This document shows positions 14,792-23,330 of a stretch of 27,229 bases of DNA, piece after piece. Numbering within the stretch: the stretch's first letter is position 1; each line of letters opens with the position of its first letter. A model generated the notes under the pieces. It saw only the letters and a list, made by a program, of their open reading frames with translations. It was not told the origin of the DNA and searched no databases. Source of the DNA: JAZRWQ01 sp045599805 (GTDB lineage Bacteria > Bacillota > Clostridia > Oscillospirales > UMGS1783); the NCBI GenBank assembly GCA_045599805.1, contig JAZRWQ010000012.1, positions 1-27,229 of the forward strand, written 5' to 3'. A program made the position numbers and the translations under genes.

Positions 14792-15092
14792 GATAGCCGT
14801 TATGGGCGACAGACAAAGCATACTCGGTTACGGCGCTTTGGGAATGGAAACCTTTTTTGCCTGCACCAAAGAAGAGGCGCAGAAAACGCTGCATTCGCTT
14901 GCAAAGAGCGACTACGGCATAATATATATAACCGAAGCGCTTGCCGCGCTTATCCCCGAAGAGATAGAAAAGTACAGCTTTTCACCCCTGCCTGCCGTTA
15001 TTCTGATCCCCGGCGCGTCCGGAAATACGGGACAGGGACTGAAATCGCTTCACGAGAGCGTAGAAAAGGCTGTCGGCTCGGATATACTGTAA
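14784..15092 (+). CDS. ntpG: V-type ATPase subunit F (central stalk, NtpG)
   Basis: This small soluble subunit (102 residues) binds the D shaft and forms the central rotor stalk. The Rossmann-like start MYKIAVMGDRQSILGYGALGM, the YGIIYITEALA segment and the late LIPGASGNTGQGL are all typical of the F family. It overlaps subunit C by eight bases, implying translational coupling. The next gene, ntpA, has its own strong ribosome binding site. In E. hirae terminology this position is NtpG. The protein is complete. Confidence 0.93.
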   Translation: MYKIAVMGDRQSILGYGALGMETFFACTKEEAQKTLHSLAKSDYGIIYITEALAALIPEEIEKYSFSPLPAVILIPGASGNTGQGLKSLHESVEKAVGSDIL

Positions 15093-15108
15093 TTTAGGAG
15101 GATTGGAT

Positions 15109-16875
15109 ATGAACGTAGGTACTATTGAAAAGGTCGCAGGCCCGCTTGTCGTTGCAAGGGGACTTGATGATGCCAATATGTTCGACGTTGTAAGAGTAAG
15201 CAAACAGCGCCTTATAGGCGAGATAATAGAAATGCACGGTGAGCTTGCTTCCGTGCAGGTATATGAGGAAACGTCCGGCCTCGGCCCCGGCGAGCCGGTG
15301 GAATCTACCGGGATACCTCTTTCGGCTGAGCTCGGGCCCGGCCTTATCGGCTCGATATTCGACGGTATCCAGCGTCCGCTTAATTCCATTATGGAGATAA
15401 GCGGCAACCTTTTGCAGAGAGGCGTTGAGGTGCCCTCGCTTTCAAGAAGCGCGAAGTGGCACTTTATCCCCACAGCCGCCGCAGGCGACAAGGTACGCCC
15501 CGGCGACGTACTGGGTACGGTCAAGGAAACCAAGGTAGTAGTGCATAAAATCATGGTGCCGAACGGTATTTCCGGCACGGTAAAATCAATAACCGAGGGC
15601 GATTATACCGTAACCGATATATGCGCGGTAATAGAAACCGAAAAGGGCGATAAGGAAATATCCCTTATGCAGACCTGGCCGGTAAGACGCGGCAGACCGT
15701 ACAAGACCAAGCTTTCCCCCGATATGCCCCTTATAACCGGTCAGCGCGTTATAGATACCATGTTCCCCCTTGCCAAGGGCGGCACCGCCGCAGTACCGGG
15801 CCCGTTCGGCTCGGGCAAAACGGTGGTACAGCATCAGCTGGGCAAATGGGCGGAGGCTGATATAATCGTTTATATAGGCTGCGGCGAACGCGGCAACGAG
15901 ATGACCGACGTTTTAAACGAATTCCCCGAAATAAAGGACCCCAAGACCGGCTACTCCCTTATGGAAAGAACGGTGCTTATCGCAAATACATCCGATATGC
16001 CCGTTGCCGCGCGTGAGGCATCCATTTACACCGGCATCACCATTGCCGAATATTTCAGAGACATGGGCTACTCGGTAGCGCTGATGGGCGACTCGACCTC
16101 ACGCTGGGCGGAGGCGCTCCGTGAAATGTCAGGCAGACTGGAAGAAATGCCCGGTGAAGAGGGGTATCCGGCATACCTCGGCTCAAGGCTGGCGCAGTTC
16201 TATGAACGCGCAGGCAGAGTTATCGTAAACGGCAGCGAGAATAAGGAAGGCTCTTTGTCGGTAATCGGCGCGGTTTCACCTCCCGGCGGCGACATTTCCG
16301 AGCCCGTTTCGCAGGCAACGCTGCGTATAGTAAAGGTTTTCTGGGGACTGGATTCACAGCTTGCCTACAAGCGCCACTTCCCGGCTATCAACTGGCTCAA
16401 TTCCTACTCACTGTATCTTGACGATATGGGCGCATGGTTCAACAAGGCGGTTGACGGCAACTGGATGGAGCGCCGCGGCAGAATGATGGGACTTCTGCAG
16501 GACGAAGCAGAGCTTCAGGAAATAGTACAGCTGGTCGGCATGGACGCTCTTTCTCCCTCCGACAGACTTAAGCTTGAAGCGGCAAGATCCATAAGAGAAG
16601 ACTTTTTACATCAGGATGCTTTCCACGAGATAGATACCTACACTCCCGTAGACAAGCAGTACAAGATGATGGGACTTATCCTTTCATTCTACGATGAGGC
16701 AAGGGACGCATTAAACAGAGGCGTTGACATAAACGATATAGTAAACCTCCCCGTAAGAGAAAAGATAGGCAGATACAAATACACCGAAACCGATAAAATA
16801 ACCGAAGCCTACGACGGCGTTATGAGTGAGATATCGCAGGCATTCCGCAACCTTTCCGGAAAGGAGGAAGACTGA
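15109..16875 (+). CDS. ntpA: V-type ATPase catalytic subunit A
   Basis: This 588-residue protein contains the ATP-hydrolysing site of the A3B3 head. The Walker A loop is GPFGSGKT at 231-238 (K237). Walker B lies in YSVALMGDSTSRWAEALREMSGRLEEMPGEEGYPAYLGSRLA-type sequence, here at about 323-367. The A-specific 'non-homologous' insertion is present (about 110-195). I choose ATG 15109, six bases after AGGAGGA; the TTG at 15103 is two codons further out and too close to that site. Its last base is the first base of the ntpB start codon (TGATG), which gives coupled translation of A and B. Confidence 0.97.
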   Translation: MNVGTIEKVAGPLVVARGLDDANMFDVVRVSKQRLIGEIIEMHGELASVQVYEETSGLGPGEPVESTGIPLSAELGPGLIGSIFDGIQRPLNSIMEISGNLLQRGVEVPSLSRSAKWHFIPTAAAGDKVRPGDVLGTVKETKVVVHKIMVPNGISGTVKSITEGDYTVTDICAVIETEKGDKEISLMQTWPVRRGRPYKTKLSPDMPLITGQRVIDTMFPLAKGGTAAVPGPFGSGKTVVQHQLGKWAEADIIVYIGCGERGNEMTDVLNEFPEIKDPKTGYSLMERTVLIANTSDMPVAAREASIYTGITIAEYFRDMGYSVALMGDSTSRWAEALREMSGRLEEMPGEEGYPAYLGSRLAQFYERAGRVIVNGSENKEGSLSVIGAVSPPGGDISEPVSQATLRIVKVFWGLDSQLAYKRHFPAINWLNSYSLYLDDMGAWFNKAVDGNWMERRGRMMGLLQDEAELQEIVQLVGMDALSPSDRLKLEAARSIREDFLHQDAFHEIDTYTPVDKQYKMMGLILSFYDEARDALNRGVDINDIVNLPVREKIGRYKYTETDKITEAYDGVMSEISQAFRNLSGKEED

Positions 16876-18245
16876 TGCCAAAAGAATACAGAACCATCCG
16901 CGAGGTCGCAGGACCTCTGATGCTCGTAAAAAACGTAAATGACGTATTTTACAACGAGCTTGGCGAAATAGAGCTTGCCTCCGGTGAGAAGAGAAGATGC
17001 AAGGTGCTTGAAATAAACGGCACCGACGCACTCGTTCAGCTTTTCGATAACTCCACCGGCATCAACATGTCCGACAGCAAGGTGCGCTTTTTGGGCAGAA
17101 CGATGGAGCTGGGCGTTTCCGAGGATATGCTTTCCCGCGTATTTGACGGCATGGGCAGACCGATCGACGGCGGCCCGGAGCTTTTACCGGAAAAGCGCAT
17201 GGACGTAAACGGGCTCCCCATGAATCCCGCCGCAAGAACCTACCCGAGCGAGTTTATACAGACCGGCGTTTCCGCCATTGACGGACTTAACACCCTTGTA
17301 AGAGGGCAGAAGCTTCCCATTTTCTCCGCATCCGGTCTCCCTCATGCACAGCTTGCCGCGCAGATAGCAAGGCAGGCAAAGGTAAGAGGCACGAGCGAGC
17401 CCTTCGCCGTTGTATTTGCCGCAATGGGCATAACCTTTGAGGAATCCAACTTCTTCGTTGAGTCGTTCCGCGCCACCGGCGCTCTGGACAGAGCCGTGCT
17501 CTTCATGAACCTTGCGAACGACCCTGCCGTTGAACGTATCGCAACACCGCGTATGGCGCTCACCGCCGCAGAATATCTCGCGTTTGAGAAGAATATGCAC
17601 GTTCTCGTAATAATGACCGATATAACCAACTATGCCGATGCCCTGCGTGAGGTTTCCGCCGCGCGCAAGGAGGTGCCCGGCAGAAGAGGCTACCCCGGCT
17701 ATATGTATACGGACCTTGCGACTTTATATGAAAGAGCAGGTAGACAGAAGGGCAAGAGCGGCTCGATAACCCTCATACCCATCCTCACCATGCCCGAAGA
17801 CGACAAAACTCACCCCATCCCCGACCTTACCGGCTACATCACCGAGGGACAGATAATTCTCTCCCGTGAGCTGTACAGAAAGGGCGTTACCCCGCCTATC
17901 GACGTATTGCCCTCCCTTTCCCGTCTTAAGGATAAGGGTATAGGACAGGGCAAAACACGTGCCGACCACGCCAACACCATGAACCAGCTCTTTGCCGCTT
18001 ACGCGAGAGGCAAGGAAGCAAAGGAGCTTATGGTAGTTCTGGGCGAAGCCGCGCTTACCGATATGGATAAGCTGTACGCCAAGTTTGCCGATGCCTTTGA
18101 AAAGGAATACGTTTCCCAGGGGTATGAGACCGACCGCAGTATCGAAGACACTCTGGCGCTCGGCTGGAAGCTTCTTTCCATCCTGCCCAGAACAGAGCTT
18201 AAGCGTATCAAGGACGAATACCTCGACAAGTATTACGAAGGGTGA
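16875..18245 (+). CDS. ntpB: V-type ATPase non-catalytic subunit B
   Basis: This 456-residue partner of A in the hexameric head has no Walker A loop: the region that is a P-loop in A reads GQKLPIFSASGLPHAQLAAQI here. This is the classic B-subunit sequence. The N-terminal beta barrel starts REVAGPLMLVKNVNDVFYNE, followed by DGMGRPIDGGP, SFRATGALDRAVLFMNLANDPAVERIATPRMAL and the interfacial arginine region KEVPGRRGYPGYMYTDLATLYERAGR. The start overlaps the ntpA stop. ntpD begins five bases downstream, and its AGGGTGA site lies over the ntpB stop. Confidence 0.97.
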   Translation: MPKEYRTIREVAGPLMLVKNVNDVFYNELGEIELASGEKRRCKVLEINGTDALVQLFDNSTGINMSDSKVRFLGRTMELGVSEDMLSRVFDGMGRPIDGGPELLPEKRMDVNGLPMNPAARTYPSEFIQTGVSAIDGLNTLVRGQKLPIFSASGLPHAQLAAQIARQAKVRGTSEPFAVVFAAMGITFEESNFFVESFRATGALDRAVLFMNLANDPAVERIATPRMALTAAEYLAFEKNMHVLVIMTDITNYADALREVSAARKEVPGRRGYPGYMYTDLATLYERAGRQKGKSGSITLIPILTMPEDDKTHPIPDLTGYITEGQIILSRELYRKGVTPPIDVLPSLSRLKDKGIGQGKTRADHANTMNQLFAAYARGKEAKELMVVLGEAALTDMDKLYAKFADAFEKEYVSQGYETDRSIEDTLALGWKLLSILPRTELKRIKDEYLDKYYEG

Positions 18246-18250
18246 TTTGA

Positions 18251-18901
18251 ATGGCTGTAAAACAGGTTAATCCCACCCGAATGGAGCTGAGCCGTCTTAA
18301 AAAGAAGCTGGCTACCGCGCGCAGAGGGCATAAGCTTTTAAAGGATAAGCGAGATGAGCTTATGCGGCGTTTTCTCGATATGATACGGGAAAACGAGGCT
18401 TTGCGCATAGAGGTGGAACGCGGTATAAACGCCGCCAATAAAAACTTCATACTGGCATCCGCCGTTATGTCGCCGCAGGCAACAACGCTGGCGCTGTCCG
18501 CGCCGCGGCAGGAGATAAGCGCCGAGGTTGAATACAAAAACGTTATGAGCGTTGATATCCCCGTATTCAGCTGCAAGACGCGCACCGCCGACGAAAGCGA
18601 TATTTACCCCTACGGTCTCGGCGCGACCTCCGCCGACCTCGACTATGCCGTGACCTCCCTTTCGGAAATTCTGCCAAAGCTTTTAAGGCTTGCCGAAATA
18701 GAAAAGGGCTGCCGCCTTCTCTCGGCGGAAATAGAGAAGACGCGCAGACGCGTAAACGCGCTGGAGCACGTTATGATCCCCGATCTGCAGGACTCTATCC
18801 GCTTCATCACCATGAAGCTCGACGAAAACGAGCGCAGCACGCAGGTGCGCCTTATGAAGGTCAAGGATATGATGCTCGCCAAAGCCCACAACTACAAATA
18901 A
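18251..18901 (+). CDS. ntpD: V-type ATPase subunit D (central rotor shaft)
   Basis: This 216-residue protein consists of two long antiparallel helices that form the axle rotating inside A3B3. The family signature is seen at the start (VNPTRMELSRLKKKLATARRGHKLLKDKRDELMRRF) and in the C-terminal helix (TRRRVNALEHVMIPDLQDSIRFI). It is the last gene of the operon; the terminator at 18954-18987 follows after about 50 bases. No ntpH or ntpJ (Na+/K+ transporter) gene follows, unlike the E. hirae operon. Confidence 0.95.
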   Translation: MAVKQVNPTRMELSRLKKKLATARRGHKLLKDKRDELMRRFLDMIRENEALRIEVERGINAANKNFILASAVMSPQATTLALSAPRQEISAEVEYKNVMSVDIPVFSCKTRTADESDIYPYGLGATSADLDYAVTSLSEILPKLLRLAEIEKGCRLLSAEIEKTRRRVNALEHVMIPDLQDSIRFITMKLDENERSTQVRLMKVKDMMLAKAHNYK

Positions 18902-18953
18902 TAATCGCGCACTTATACTACAAAAACAGCTAATTGAACATTCCAAATAAACC

Positions 18954-18987
18954 AAAAGACCTAACCTTTTACGGTTAGGTCTTTTTT
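18954..18987. terminator. Bidirectional intrinsic terminator after ntpD
   Basis: AAAAGACCTAACC (18954-18966), loop TTTTAC, GGTTAGGTCTTTT (18973-18985), then more T. The A-rich 5' side makes it functional on the minus strand as well, for the nucleoside hydrolase that ends at 19032. Confidence 0.9.
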
Positions 18988-19031
18988 ATCACTCATATAT
19001 CCGGAAGCTTTTTATGTTTGTAAGATGTCCT

Positions 19032-19967
19032 TTAATCAAACAGCGGCGATATTACCTTGTCTATTTCGCCGGCTATATAGGGCTTATCCTTATTGCAGAG
19101 TATTATGCGTACATTGCCTCCCGATGTGATATCCGTTTCGGCACTGTCCGAAACGGTTACCGTGCAGGGAGAAGAAAGGGCAAACAAATCGGTTTTGCCG
19201 TAAACGGCAAACATCACGGTGGCAGGATCCCACGAGTCGCGCCCGGAAAAGTCGGCGCGCTTTATTATTTCGCCGTACCTTTTAAAGGCGAGCGCTTCGG
19301 GGGTGGACGGGTGTGAAACTATCGGCGCGCCCGAAATCATGTCAACGCCCGTTTCAAAGGGCAGACAGTAAACGGGCACGGGGGCGTTTTTAAAAAAGTA
19401 TTTTGCGCTCTCCACGTCCTTCATTATATTGTATTCGGGCACGCACTTTTTTGTTTTCGCGGTGTAAATATCGGTATGGCGGAAGTCGCCGCACATAACG
19501 GCGAAATATTCCACCTTGCTTTTAACAAGCTCATACCCCGAAAGAGGCGAATATTCGTCCGGCGCGGAGGCTAAAAGGGCGGCAAGATTGGAAAGGAATC
19601 CCGTTGCGGCGATAACGCATTTGTCGCTTTGCGCCAAAAGCTTTCGCATAAGCTTATACGCCCTTTGCGTATTCTCATACTCCGGCGCGTCGGCGCACCG
19701 AAAAGCGTCCGCAACAAGGGATGCATAGTAGTTGTCAAGCCCGCCGTCATCGGTAATTTCGCGCATGCCTATCGGCGTATTTTCCATGCCGTGCTCTTTT
19801 AAAACGGCATATATACATTTCCCGGCATCCCTATTAAGGGAAGAATAGGTTACCGCCATAAGGCGGCAATCTCCTTTTTTGTGCGCGGCGATAAGCACAT
19901 CAAGCGCGGTAACGTCATCGCAGTCTCCCCCGATATCCGTATCAAAGATTATATTTTTCAATTTCAT
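19032..19967 (-). CDS. Nucleoside hydrolase (inosine/uridine-preferring family)
   Basis: This 311-residue cytoplasmic enzyme is expected to split ribonucleosides into base and ribose using a Ca2+ bound by an aspartate cluster. The N-terminal motif is present as DTDIGGDCDDVTAL (D9, D11, D15, D17, D18), in the DTDIGGDxDD form seen in one sub-branch of the family. A distal WDPATVMFAVYG supplies the other conserved aspartate. ATGFLSNLAALL corresponds to the usual G-P-L-T-N-[LI]-A region, with G-F-L-S in place of G-P-L-T, so substrate range may differ. It lies 37 bases downstream of the acyltransferase gene with its own AAAGGA site and probably shares its transcript. Which nucleoside it uses cannot be told from the sequence. 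Confidence 0.85.
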   Translation of the reverse strand: MKLKNIIFDTDIGGDCDDVTALDVLIAAHKKGDCRLMAVTYSSLNRDAGKCIYAVLKEHGMENTPIGMREITDDGGLDNYYASLVADAFRCADAPEYENTQRAYKLMRKLLAQSDKCVIAATGFLSNLAALLASAPDEYSPLSGYELVKSKVEYFAVMCGDFRHTDIYTAKTKKCVPEYNIMKDVESAKYFFKNAPVPVYCLPFETGVDMISGAPIVSHPSTPEALAFKRYGEIIKRADFSGRDSWDPATVMFAVYGKTDLFALSSPCTVTVSDSAETDITSGGNVRIILCNKDKPYIAGEIDKVISPLFD

Positions 19968-19985
19968 TCATTTTTCCTTTCAATG

Positions 19986-20004
19986 CCTTTCCCTTAGGGG
20001 AAGG
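19986..20004. repeat. Small hairpin between two minus-strand genes
   Basis: CCTTTCCC-TTA-GGGGAAGG forms an 8-bp stem with one G-U pair. It overlaps no coding sequence and lies just after the acyltransferase stop. The sequence resembles short palindromes that recur in gut clostridial genomes (memory only). It could weakly attenuate read-through into the nucleoside hydrolase gene. Confidence 0.45.
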
Positions 20005-21267
20005 TTAAAGAGGAAGAACAATGCCCGGCAAAATAAGCTCGCCCGATTCTTCCTCGATATATTCAATATTGTTCATCTCAAGCCTGTTCAATAATGCCCT
20101 GTAATAGATATCGCTTGAAAAGCTTTGGAAGAAGTTTATGAAAACCCAGCCGTTTATGGCGCTCATTTCGATAAAGGATGACTCGAAGGTGGAGCCGTCG
20201 GTATAGTTGCGCATGGAGGTGATGTACTTCTCAACGCTGCCGAAAGATATTCTGCCTACATAGCTTATGGAGAAGGTAGTATCAACCGAGTCGTAAAGCG
20301 CCTTATCCTGCAGCGCCTTTTGCTTTGAGGCTACATCGGGAAGGGCGATAACCTTTTCAAGTCCCTCTTTCAAGCTCTGCGCATAGCAAAGGGCGTTTTC
20401 CGGCAGGCTCTGCAAAGAGATCATGCCGCGCGTGCAGGTACACAGCCTTGTGATGTCATAATCGGCGGTGCGCCTGGGATAGCGCAGGCGCAAAGCGTTG
20501 CACAGCATGCGGTAGTTATGCTTATTTCCCAAAGCGCCGCGGTAATTAAAGGAAACGGCGCTTATAATGTCCTTGTCGCTGTCGGGATGCACGTCCCTTA
20601 TGGCCTGCGAGGTAAGCGCCGAGAAAAGGGCGCAGGGGCTGGCATCGTTATCGTGGCTGAAGCGCACAACGTCACTTTCTTTTATGCGGAAGCGGAATAT
20701 TGTGGGCTTATCGTCAATATCCTTATTAAGCTCGACATACTTGAAATACGGCTTGCCGTTATCCGAATACATCGGCACGGCTTTTGCCATTTTATCTTCG
20801 GGAAACGGATTTGTAATCTCATCATCATACAAAGGATCGTCGGCAAGATAGATACCGGTGGGATCGAGCACTTCTCCGGTAACGAAGCAGTAATAATAGT
20901 AAAGCACCGATTTCATAAAGGGCACAAAGCCGCATCCGTCGGTAATAACGTGGGTGGTCATGAAATGCACCGTCTTATCCTCGACCGCAAGCGCCACAAG
21001 ATGTCCGTTTATTCTCTCATCGTTAATGGGGATAAAGTCATGCCCCTCGTATACAACGATGGGCCTGTCGTTCGGCACGACCGCAAGCTCATTATCCTTG
21101 CGCACCAAGGTCATTCTGAAATAAGGAAAGCGCTTTACGGCGGTGTTTGCCGCCTTTGTCATAAGGGCGATATCCACCTTTTCGGTAAGTGTTATTTCTA
21201 TCCTTATCGTGAAAGGCATTTTGTCCGAGCACAGATAAAACATGGGATCGTAAAATTTCTGCGGCAT
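20005..21267 (-). CDS. Stand-alone condensation / alcohol-acetyltransferase-fold enzyme
   Basis: This 420-residue protein belongs to the CoA-dependent acyltransferase superfamily that includes NRPS condensation domains and alcohol acetyltransferases. The catalytic HxxxDG motif is intact as HVITDG (H106, D110, G111). The first half shows the usual N-terminal subdomain (MTKAANTAVKRFPYFRMTLVRKDN). The second half has ISAVSFNYRGALGNK and FSISYVGRISFG, similar to the DFGWG/NYVG-region of these enzymes. There is no adenylation or carrier domain in the protein or window, so it probably transfers an acyl group from CoA or a separate carrier to a small molecule. A good promoter lies at 21299-21327 and a GGAG site before the ATG. 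The substrate is unknown. Confidence 0.75.
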   Translation of the reverse strand: MPQKFYDPMFYLCSDKMPFTIRIEITLTEKVDIALMTKAANTAVKRFPYFRMTLVRKDNELAVVPNDRPIVVYEGHDFIPINDERINGHLVALAVEDKTVHFMTTHVITDGCGFVPFMKSVLYYYYCFVTGEVLDPTGIYLADDPLYDDEITNPFPEDKMAKAVPMYSDNGKPYFKYVELNKDIDDKPTIFRFRIKESDVVRFSHDNDASPCALFSALTSQAIRDVHPDSDKDIISAVSFNYRGALGNKHNYRMLCNALRLRYPRRTADYDITRLCTCTRGMISLQSLPENALCYAQSLKEGLEKVIALPDVASKQKALQDKALYDSVDTTFSISYVGRISFGSVEKYITSMRNYTDGSTFESSFIEMSAINGWVFINFFQSFSSDIYYRALLNRLEMNNIEYIEEESGELILPGIVLPL

Positions 21268-21298
21268 AATATTACTCCGTTCCTGTTTTTTATTTATA

Positions 21299-21327
21299 AT
21301 TATACTATATATATGAATATATTACAA
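21299..21327 (-). promoter_or_regulatory. Sigma-A promoter for the acyltransferase gene
   Basis: On the minus strand TTGTAA (21322-21327), a 17-base spacer and a perfect TATAAT (21299-21304). The -35 element lies 18 bases from the -35 of the opposite promoter (21345-21350), so the two are back to back. Confidence 0.75.
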
Positions 21328-21344
21328 TAAAAACCGCTCTTCGC

Positions 21345-21373
21345 TTTACAAAATTTGTATGCGGTGGTATAAT
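21345..21373 (+). promoter_or_regulatory. Sigma-A promoter of the c-di-GMP phosphorelay operon
   Basis: TTTACA (21345-21350), a 17-base spacer, and an extended -10 TGGTATAAT (TATAAT at 21368-21373). Initiation near 21380 gives a leader of about 30 bases before the kinase gene. Confidence 0.8.
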
Positions 21374-21410
21374 TATTCTGTATAGGAATAAGCAAAAAGG
21401 GGATATGACC

Positions 21411-23330
21411 GTGGATATATATCTTTTGTATGCCTATGTAGGTGCGGTATGCGCCATCGTTATCGCGATCGTGCTTAACCGCGTTAAAAGCACCGAGTAC
21501 AAAGAAACCATAGACAAGAAATTCTGCCGTGCGCTCGCCTTCTTCATCGTCTTCTGCGCGGTGGACGTCGCATGGGGACTTATCGGCTCGTCGATACATT
21601 TCGCAACGCCCATACCTTATCTTATTTCCACCTACGGATTCCATTTCATGGCGGCAGGCGCTTCCATTGTGTGCTCTTCCTACGTTATGCATAACCTCAA
21701 TCTGCCCCAAAAGACGAAAAACGTATTCAAATACGTACGCCTTGGCTTATTCGCATTGCAGATGATACTGCTTATCCAAAACCCGTTCACCGGCCTGTTC
21801 TTCACCATTGATGAAAACGCGGTTTATCATTCGGGAATTTTACGCACGGTTGCCTTCTTGCTGCAGTTTTGCCACTATCTGCCCATTATAATATATATTC
21901 TTTTCAACCTAAAAAAGGGAAACGGAGACAGAGAAACGGCATATTCCTACACATCCTCGCTTATCTTTTCGGTTATCCCTCTTGTTTTCGGACTTCTGCA
22001 GATGTTCTATCCGGACGGCTCGTTCTATTCTCTGGGCTTTCTGGTAACGGCGGTAACCATGTACGCCTTTAATATAACCGAACAGCGCGAGGGCTACCTT
22101 GCCGGCTACTACGCAAGGGAGGAAGCCGAGAAATCGCGCGAGCAGATAGAGCAGGCGCTTAAAAAAGCCGAGGCGGCAAATGCGGCAAAAACCGTATTCC
22201 TCGCCAATATGTCGCACGATATACGCACCCCGATAAACGGCATAATGGGCATGGTAACGCTTGCCAAAAAGGAAGAGATGTCGAAAGACGCCTCCGAGTA
22301 CATCCGGAAAATCGACGTTGCCTCGCGCCACCTTCTTTCCCTTGTAAACGACGTGCTGGATATGAGCAGGATAGAAAGCGGCAGGGCGGATATCGTATGC
22401 GAGCCTACCGATGTACGCATAATAGTTGATAACTGCACCTCGATCATGCAGGGCCAGCTTGAGGGACGCGACATACGCTTTGAAAAGATATGCGATGATA
22501 TTACTCATCCGAGAATAATGGCAGATGTGATGCATCTGCGCCGCGTGCTTATAAACATACTGGGCAACGCCTTTAAATTCACGCCCGACGGCGGCAGCGT
22601 TATTTTTGAAACGAAGGAAACCGGCTATGAAAACGGAAAGGTTTTCTATCAGTTCACCGTGACCGACACCGGCAAGGGCATGAGCCCCGAATTTTTAAAA
22701 CATATTTTCGAGGCATTCTCGCAGGAGGATAACGTAAGCCGCGCAAACTATCAGGGCACCGGCCTTGGTATGACCATTTCAAGTCAGCTGATATCTCTGA
22801 TGGGCGGCACCATTGACGTTGAAAGTAAGCCCGGCAAGGGCAGTAAGTTCACGGTAACGGTTCCCTTTGAGATAGATACAACGGAACAGCTTCCCGCAAA
22901 GAAGAAGCCGGCGCAGTATGACATAAGGGACGTAAATATACTGCTCGTTGAGGATAACGAGCTTAATATGGAAATAGCCGCATCCATTCTGGGCGATATG
23001 GGCGCAAAGGTCACCGGGGCTGTTGACGGAAAGGACGCCCTCGATAAATTCACCGGGAACGCCGAGGATACCTTTGATGTTATCCTTATGGATATAATGA
23101 TGCCGCGGCTCAACGGATATGAAGCAACCAGGGCAATACGCAATGCCGGCAAAAAAGACAGCGCAACGATACCCATTATCGCCATGACGGCAAACGCCTT
23201 TGCCGAGGATAAGATTCAGGCAATGGAGGCGGGCATGAACTCGCATGTTTCCAAGCCCATTGACTTTAATCTGCTTGTAAACGAAATACTGTCATTTATA
23301 AATACCGACCGGAGAAGAAAAAATGGATAA
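21411..23330 (+). CDS. 7TM hybrid sensor histidine kinase (HisKA-HATPase-REC)
   Basis: About 639 residues. Numbering is from the GTG at 21411, which is eight bases after the AAAGGGG site; the ATG two codons earlier is only two bases from it. About seven membrane helices fill residues 3-222, with little extracellular sequence. A short coiled coil (235-260) leads to the HisKA domain with H269 in FLANMSHDIRTPING. The HATPase has N386 (LINILGNAFKF), DTGKGM and GTGLGM boxes. A receiver domain is at about 508-635, with D561 in VILMDIMMPR and the lysine in HVSKPID. The protein should autophosphorylate, pass phosphate to its own receiver, and from there to an HPt; an HPt protein is encoded two genes downstream. 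The next gene overlaps it by eight bases. The stimulus is unknown. Confidence 0.92.
   Translation: MDIYLLYAYVGAVCAIVIAIVLNRVKSTEYKETIDKKFCRALAFFIVFCAVDVAWGLIGSSIHFATPIPYLISTYGFHFMAAGASIVCSSYVMHNLNLPQKTKNVFKYVRLGLFALQMILLIQNPFTGLFFTIDENAVYHSGILRTVAFLLQFCHYLPIIIYILFNLKKGNGDRETAYSYTSSLIFSVIPLVFGLLQMFYPDGSFYSLGFLVTAVTMYAFNITEQREGYLAGYYAREEAEKSREQIEQALKKAEAANAAKTVFLANMSHDIRTPINGIMGMVTLAKKEEMSKDASEYIRKIDVASRHLLSLVNDVLDMSRIESGRADIVCEPTDVRIIVDNCTSIMQGQLEGRDIRFEKICDDITHPRIMADVMHLRRVLINILGNAFKFTPDGGSVIFETKETGYENGKVFYQFTVTDTGKGMSPEFLKHIFEAFSQEDNVSRANYQGTGLGMTISSQLISLMGGTIDVESKPGKGSKFTVTVPFEIDTTEQLPAKKKPAQYDIRDVNILLVEDNELNMEIAASILGDMGAKVTGAVDGKDALDKFTGNAEDTFDVILMDIMMPRLNGYEATRAIRNAGKKDSATIPIIAMTANAFAEDKIQAMEAGMNSHVSKPIDFNLLVNEILSFINTDRRRKNG

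Noticed and set aside
20518..21330. 270-codon plus-strand open frame opposite the acyltransferase
   Set aside because: It is the complement of a protein with an intact HxxxDG motif, promoter and ribosome binding site; no independent evidence for coding.
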